A DNA stretch of 64,000 bases from Neobacillus drentensis (GTDB lineage: Bacteria; Bacillota; Bacilli; Bacillales; Cytobacillaceae), in contig NZ_CP091110.1 of assembly GCF_021560175.1 (NCBI RefSeq), positions 5,148,501 through 5,212,500 on the forward strand, in the 5' to 3' direction. This document shows, one piece after another, positions 60,198-64,000 of the stretch. Below the pieces are notes generated by a model. The model was not told the DNA's origin and searched no databases. It saw only the letters and a list, made by a program, of their open reading frames with translations. Each line of letters starts with the position of its first letter. The first letter of the stretch is position 1. The position numbers and the translations under genes were made by a program.

Positions 60198-62057
60198 ATG
60201 AACCTTTTAGAAAAATTACAAAAACAAATCCTAATTGCGGATGGTGCGATGGGCACGCTGCTTTATTCATTCGGCGTGGATACGTGTTCGGAAGAGTTAA
60301 ATTTATCTCAACCGGAGCAAATCCAAAATATTCACCGAGCCTATATTGATGCCGGGGCAGATGTGATTCAAACCCATACCTATGCAGCCAATTATTTAAA
60401 GCTGCAGCGATATGGCTTGGAAGACTCCGTAAAGGAGATTAACAGCGCTGCCGTCCGGAATGCTAAAAAAGCCGCCCAATCAAATGCTTTTGTCGTCGGG
60501 ACTATCGGCGGCAACCGTGGAATTAAAACAAGTTCGATGACCATAGAAGAATTAAAGCGGAGCTTCCGGGAGCAATTATATTGTTTGCTCCTTGAAGGTG
60601 TGGATGGACTATTACTCGAAACCTTTTACGACCTAGAAGAACTTGAAACCGTCCTAACGATTGCCAGGAAGGAAACAAAGCTGCCCATTATCGCTCAAGT
60701 TTCCCTTCAGGATCCTGGTTTCTTACAGGACCGGACACCTGTTAATGATGCGTTAAAAAGACTGGAAGGCCTTGGCGCCGATGTTGTCGGTCTTAATTGC
60801 CGCTTAGGTCCGCATCATATGTTATTGGCTTTAGAACAGGTGGAAATCCCGAAGCATGCCTTTCTCTCTGCGTATCCAAACGCCAGCCTTCCTACCTATA
60901 CGGACGGAAAGTTTCATTATGAAGGCGATGCCGATTATTTTAAAAAATCAGCGCAAAGCTTTCGCAGTGAAGGAGTGCGGTTACTCGGGGGCTGCTGTGG
61001 TACAACGCCTGACCATATTCGCGCCTATGCATCTGAATTAAAGAATAGTATCCCTGTGACTGAAAAAGTTGTAAAATTGAAACAACGGCCGATTATTGTC
61101 GAATCAACTCCTAAAAGGGAATTCACTCCCCTGCAGGAAATCGTGAAAGAACGGCCTTCAGTGATTGTTGAATTAGATCCTCCTCGAAAGCTGGATACGA
61201 CTAAGTTTTTCGAAGGGGCTAAGGCGCTAAAAAAGGCGGGAATCGATTCGATCACACTTGCGGATAATTCACTGGCAACCGTTCGGATTTCTAATGAATC
61301 CTTAGGCTATCTTTTAAAAAGTGAATACGCTATGCGCCCGCTGATTCATCTTGCCTGCCGTGACCGCAATATAATCGGGCTGCAATCGCACCTAATGGGA
61401 CTTCACACCCTTGGAATGAATGATATCTTAGCGATTACGGGAGACCCTGCTAGAGTCGGAGATTTCCCTGGTGCCTCTTCCGTTTATGATGTGTCGTCGT
61501 TTGAACTGATTCAAATGATCAAACAGATGAACGAAGGCTTGTCCTTCTCTGGTAAAGATTTAGGACAAAAAACAGCTTTTAGTGTAGCGGCAGCCTTTAA
61601 TCCAAATGTCCGCTCGGTTGAGAAAGCCGTGAAGCGTTTGGAGAAAAAGATTGAATACGGTGCCGATTACTTCATTTCTCAGCCTGTATTCTCAGAGGAA
61701 AAATTGATTGAAGTCTATGAAAATACGAAACATCTTGATACACCGATTTATATTGGCTTAATGCCGTTAACCAGCAGTAAAAACGCAGAGTTTCTTCATA
61801 ATGAAGTGCCTGGGATCAAAATTGCCGACTCGATTCGTGACCGGATGGCTCTCTTGAATGATAACCCGCTTCAGGCCGCTAGAGAAGGAATTGCGATTAC
61901 GAAGTCCTTGATTGATACAGCATTAGATTTATTTAATGGAATTTATTTAATTACACCATTCTTAAGGTTTGAATTAACAGCAGAACTTGCTGCTTATACA
62001 AACCAGCGGGCAAGTGAGATTAGGGGGGGCAGCTATGCCGAAAACACCATTTTCTGA
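60198..62057 (+). CDS. yitJ: Bifunctional homocysteine S-methyltransferase / methylenetetrahydrofolate reductase
   Basis: A 619-residue fusion. The N-terminal homocysteine methyltransferase-like domain (to about 285) begins KQILIADGAMGTLLYSFG and has zinc Cys at GLNCRLGP and LLGGCCGTTPDH. The C-terminal FAD-dependent MTHFR domain (about 310-610) has VIVELDPPRKLDTTKFFEG, SITLADNSLATVRISN and ILAITGDPARVGDFPG. ATG at 60192 is also possible, but AAGGGGA is better spaced for 60198. It supplies methyl-tetrahydrofolate for MetH. It overlaps metH by 23 bases. Confidence 0.94.
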   Translation: MNLLEKLQKQILIADGAMGTLLYSFGVDTCSEELNLSQPEQIQNIHRAYIDAGADVIQTHTYAANYLKLQRYGLEDSVKEINSAAVRNAKKAAQSNAFVVGTIGGNRGIKTSSMTIEELKRSFREQLYCLLLEGVDGLLLETFYDLEELETVLTIARKETKLPIIAQVSLQDPGFLQDRTPVNDALKRLEGLGADVVGLNCRLGPHHMLLALEQVEIPKHAFLSAYPNASLPTYTDGKFHYEGDADYFKKSAQSFRSEGVRLLGGCCGTTPDHIRAYASELKNSIPVTEKVVKLKQRPIIVESTPKREFTPLQEIVKERPSVIVELDPPRKLDTTKFFEGAKALKKAGIDSITLADNSLATVRISNESLGYLLKSEYAMRPLIHLACRDRNIIGLQSHLMGLHTLGMNDILAITGDPARVGDFPGASSVYDVSSFELIQMIKQMNEGLSFSGKDLGQKTAFSVAAAFNPNVRSVEKAVKRLEKKIEYGADYFISQPVFSEEKLIEVYENTKHLDTPIYIGLMPLTSSKNAEFLHNEVPGIKIADSIRDRMALLNDNPLQAAREGIAITKSLIDTALDLFNGIYLITPFLRFELTAELAAYTNQRASEIRGGSYAENTIF

Positions 62058-64000
62058 ACAACTTAAAAAGCGCATCTTAGTCATGGACGGTGCAATGGGT
62101 ACAATGCTGCAGCAAGCCGATCTTACAGCAGAAGATTTTGGCGGCGAGCAGTATGAAGGCTGTAACGAACACCTCGTTCTAACAGCTCCTTCCGTCATTT
62201 CTCGTATTCATCGGGAGTACTTAGAAGCCGGTGCAGACATTATTGAAACGAATACGTTTGGGGCCACGAGCCTTGTTTTAGATGAATATGATCTTGGATT
62301 TAAAGCTTATGAGATTAATAAAATTGCAGCGATGCTTGCTGTCAGAGAAGCGATGAGCGTATCGACCGATCAATGGCCGCGTTATGTAGCTGGTTCCATG
62401 GGTCCGACAACCAAAACGTTAAGTGTTACGGGCGGAACCACTTTTGATGCTCTCTCTGCTACTTATGAAGAGCAGGCGATTGGGTTAATCGACGGCGGCG
62501 TTGATTTACTTTTACTAGAAACAAGCCAGGACTTATTGAATGTGAAAGCAGGTTTTGTCGGAATTCAAAGTGCTTTTTCAAAAACGGGTAAAACCCTGCC
62601 GCTGTTTATTTCTGGAACCATCGAACCGATGGGGACAACCTTGGCCGGGCAAACGATTGAGTCGTTCTTTATTTCTGTAGAACATATGAACCCGATCGCC
62701 GTCGGTCTTAACTGTGCGACCGGTCCTGAATTCATGCAGGATCATATTCGTTCACTTGCAGGTTTGGCAACAACCGCTGTCAGCTGTTATCCAAATGCCG
62801 GCTTGCCTGATGAAGACGGCCACTATCACGAAACACCAGAAATATTGGCGAAAAAATTGTCCGATTTTGCGGCGCATGGCTGGTTGAATATTGTCGGCGG
62901 CTGCTGTGGCACAACGCCTGAACATATCAAGGTGATTGCTGAAGCGATGAAACAATACCAGCCACGTCCTTTCCAATCAACAAGCACTCACATGGTTTCT
63001 GGTATTGAACCATTTATTTACGATGATCCTACTTTACGACCAATCATGGTTGGAGAACGTACAAACGTTATCGGTTCTCGTAAGTTCAAGCGATTAATTA
63101 CAGAAGGCAAATTTGAAGAAGCGTCTGAAATTGCCCGCGCCCAAGTAAAAGGCGGCGCCCATGTTATTGATATCTGCCTTGCCGATCCCGATCGTGAAGA
63201 AATGGTCGATATGGAGAATTTTATTAAAGAAGTGGTTAAGAAGGTTAAGGTTCCGCTTGTGATCGATTCCACGGATGAAAAGGTCATCGAAAGAGCTCTT
63301 AAGTACTCTCAAGGTAAAGCGATTATCAATTCGATTAACCTTGAGGATGGCGAAGAGCGCTTTGAAGCGATTGTACCATTAATTCACCGATATGGTGCGG
63401 CTGTCGTTGTCGGAACCATTGATGAAGAAGGAATGGGAGTCTCAGCTGAACGGAAACTGGCGATTGCCAAACGTTCCCATGACCTGTTAGTTAATAAATA
63501 TGGCCTTAAGTCACAAGATCTCATTTTTGACCCGCTTGTGTTCCCAGTTGGTACAGGGGATGAACAATATATTGGCTCAGCTAAAGCAACGGTTGATGGA
63601 ATTAGGATGATAAAAGAAGCCTTGCCAAAAGTTCAGACCATTCTTGGAATTAGTAACGTTTCCTTCGGGCTTCCTCCTGTGGGACGCGAGGTGCTGAATT
63701 CGGTCTTCCTCTACCATTGTACACAGGCTGGCTTGGATTATGCGATCGTGAATACAGAAAAGCTGGAGCGGTTTGCTTCCATCTCAAAGGATGAAGTGCA
63801 ATTAGCAGAGGCTTTGTTATTTGATACAACGGATCAAACATTAGCTACCTTTACCGAGTTTTACCGTGGGAAAAAGAAGGAAGCAAAAACAACCATTCCA
63901 AATATGACTTTGGAAGAGCGCTTAGCCTACTATGTGATTGAAGGAACAAAAGAAGGTTTGCTTCCTGATTTAGAATTAGCCCTTGCCTCCTACCCTGCTC
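62035..64000 (+). CDS. metH: Cobalamin-dependent methionine synthase (5' part; cut by window edge)
   Basis: The first 655 codons of metH. The homocysteine domain (about 1-325) begins MPKTPFSEQLKKRILVMDGAM with zinc Cys at GLNCATGP and VGGCCGTTPEH. The pterin domain (about 345-640) has PIMVGERTNVIGSRKF, GGAHVIDICLADPDREEM and ISNVSFGLPPVGREVL. The cobalamin and activation domains would follow outside. AGGGGGG precedes the ATG, which lies within the end of yitJ, so translation is coupled. It methylates homocysteine to methionine. Confidence 0.95.
   Translation, partial: MPKTPFSEQLKKRILVMDGAMGTMLQQADLTAEDFGGEQYEGCNEHLVLTAPSVISRIHREYLEAGADIIETNTFGATSLVLDEYDLGFKAYEINKIAAMLAVREAMSVSTDQWPRYVAGSMGPTTKTLSVTGGTTFDALSATYEEQAIGLIDGGVDLLLLETSQDLLNVKAGFVGIQSAFSKTGKTLPLFISGTIEPMGTTLAGQTIESFFISVEHMNPIAVGLNCATGPEFMQDHIRSLAGLATTAVSCYPNAGLPDEDGHYHETPEILAKKLSDFAAHGWLNIVGGCCGTTPEHIKVIAEAMKQYQPRPFQSTSTHMVSGIEPFIYDDPTLRPIMVGERTNVIGSRKFKRLITEGKFEEASEIARAQVKGGAHVIDICLADPDREEMVDMENFIKEVVKKVKVPLVIDSTDEKVIERALKYSQGKAIINSINLEDGEERFEAIVPLIHRYGAAVVVGTIDEEGMGVSAERKLAIAKRSHDLLVNKYGLKSQDLIFDPLVFPVGTGDEQYIGSAKATVDGIRMIKEALPKVQTILGISNVSFGLPPVGREVLNSVFLYHCTQAGLDYAIVNTEKLERFASISKDEVQLAEALLFDTTDQTLATFTEFYRGKKKEAKTTIPNMTLEERLAYYVIEGTKEGLLPDLELALASYPA

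Noticed and set aside
1..64000. CRISPR arrays, insertion sequences, intact prophage or tRNA genes
   Set aside because: I saw no regularly spaced repeats, no transposase or integrase, no phage structural genes apart from the single tail-spike-like protein, and no tRNA cloverleaf. A tRNAscan and IS search would settle this.

Overview
The window looks like the chromosome of a low-GC, spore-forming Bacillaceae bacterium of the Bacillus/Neobacillus type. The reasons are AT-rich DNA, strong AGGAGG ribosome-binding sites with many TTG and GTG starts, a gmu-type mannan operon, an S-box methionine operon, a SinI/SinR-type switch and a Spo0A-like box. The species cannot be named from the sequence alone.

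Region 1 (1-23.7 kb) is a mannan / galactoglucomannan utilisation locus. It holds the two permeases of a sugar ABC importer (one cut by the window edge), a GH36 alpha-galactosidase, two ROK sugar kinases, a LacI-type and a GntR-type regulator, a CE7 acetyl esterase, a GDSL esterase, a GH2 beta-mannosidase, a large secreted GH26 mannanase, and gmuBACD-gmuREF homologues (PTS IIB, IIA, IIC, GH1 phospho-glycosidase, regulator, fructokinase, ManA). The expected division of labour is extracellular backbone cleavage by GH26, deacetylation by CE7 and GDSL enzymes, removal of galactose by GH36, uptake by ABC and PTS routes, and entry into glycolysis through GH1, the kinases and ManA. A 16-bp element is shared by the GH36/ABC promoter region and the GH26 promoter region. 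A perfect 20-bp palindrome overlaps the -35 box of the PTS operon. An SDR and a beta-propeller lactonase close the region.

Region 2 (23.8-56.2 kb) is a matrix / exopolysaccharide region with its own regulators. On its left edge is a 40-codon SinI-like antirepressor gene whose leader carries an unmistakable cyclic di-GMP-I (GEMM) riboswitch, with a Spo0A-like box further upstream. On its right edge is a divergent pair: a SlrR-like HTH+SinI-domain protein and a SinR orthologue. SinR-like operators (GTTC-N8-GAAC) recur in intergenic regions from 24.4 to 55.8 kb. Between them lie asnB, a tail-spike-like beta-helix protein that appears to start at ATA, a stand-alone carrier-protein/thioesterase with a Cys nucleophile, an EpsC-type serine acetyltransferase, a 40-aa membrane peptide, a GH5 endoglucanase, and a roughly 19-kb Wzx/Wzy exopolysaccharide operon on the minus strand. 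That operon runs cpsC, cpsD, EAR RNA, galU, priming transferase, fcl, gmd, wecG, five glycosyltransferase/polymerase genes, acetyltransferase, wzx, tupA-like, UDP-sugar epimerase, a decayed ugd and manC. It encodes GDP-fucose synthesis.

Region 3 (56.2-57.5 kb) has no intact gene. It contains the decayed 3' part of a 23S rRNA gene and a decayed 5S gene, both on the minus strand.

Region 4 (57.6-64 kb) is an S-box (SAM-I riboswitch) controlled methionine operon: metI, metC, a fused homocysteine methyltransferase / MTHFR (yitJ), and the first 655 codons of metH, cut by the window edge.

The most interesting proposal is a physically linked control chain. Cyclic di-GMP sensed by an RNA would raise a SinI-like protein, which would titrate the SinR-like repressor and so open dispersed exopolysaccharide and accessory promoters, with EAR antitermination carrying polymerase through an internal terminator to manC.
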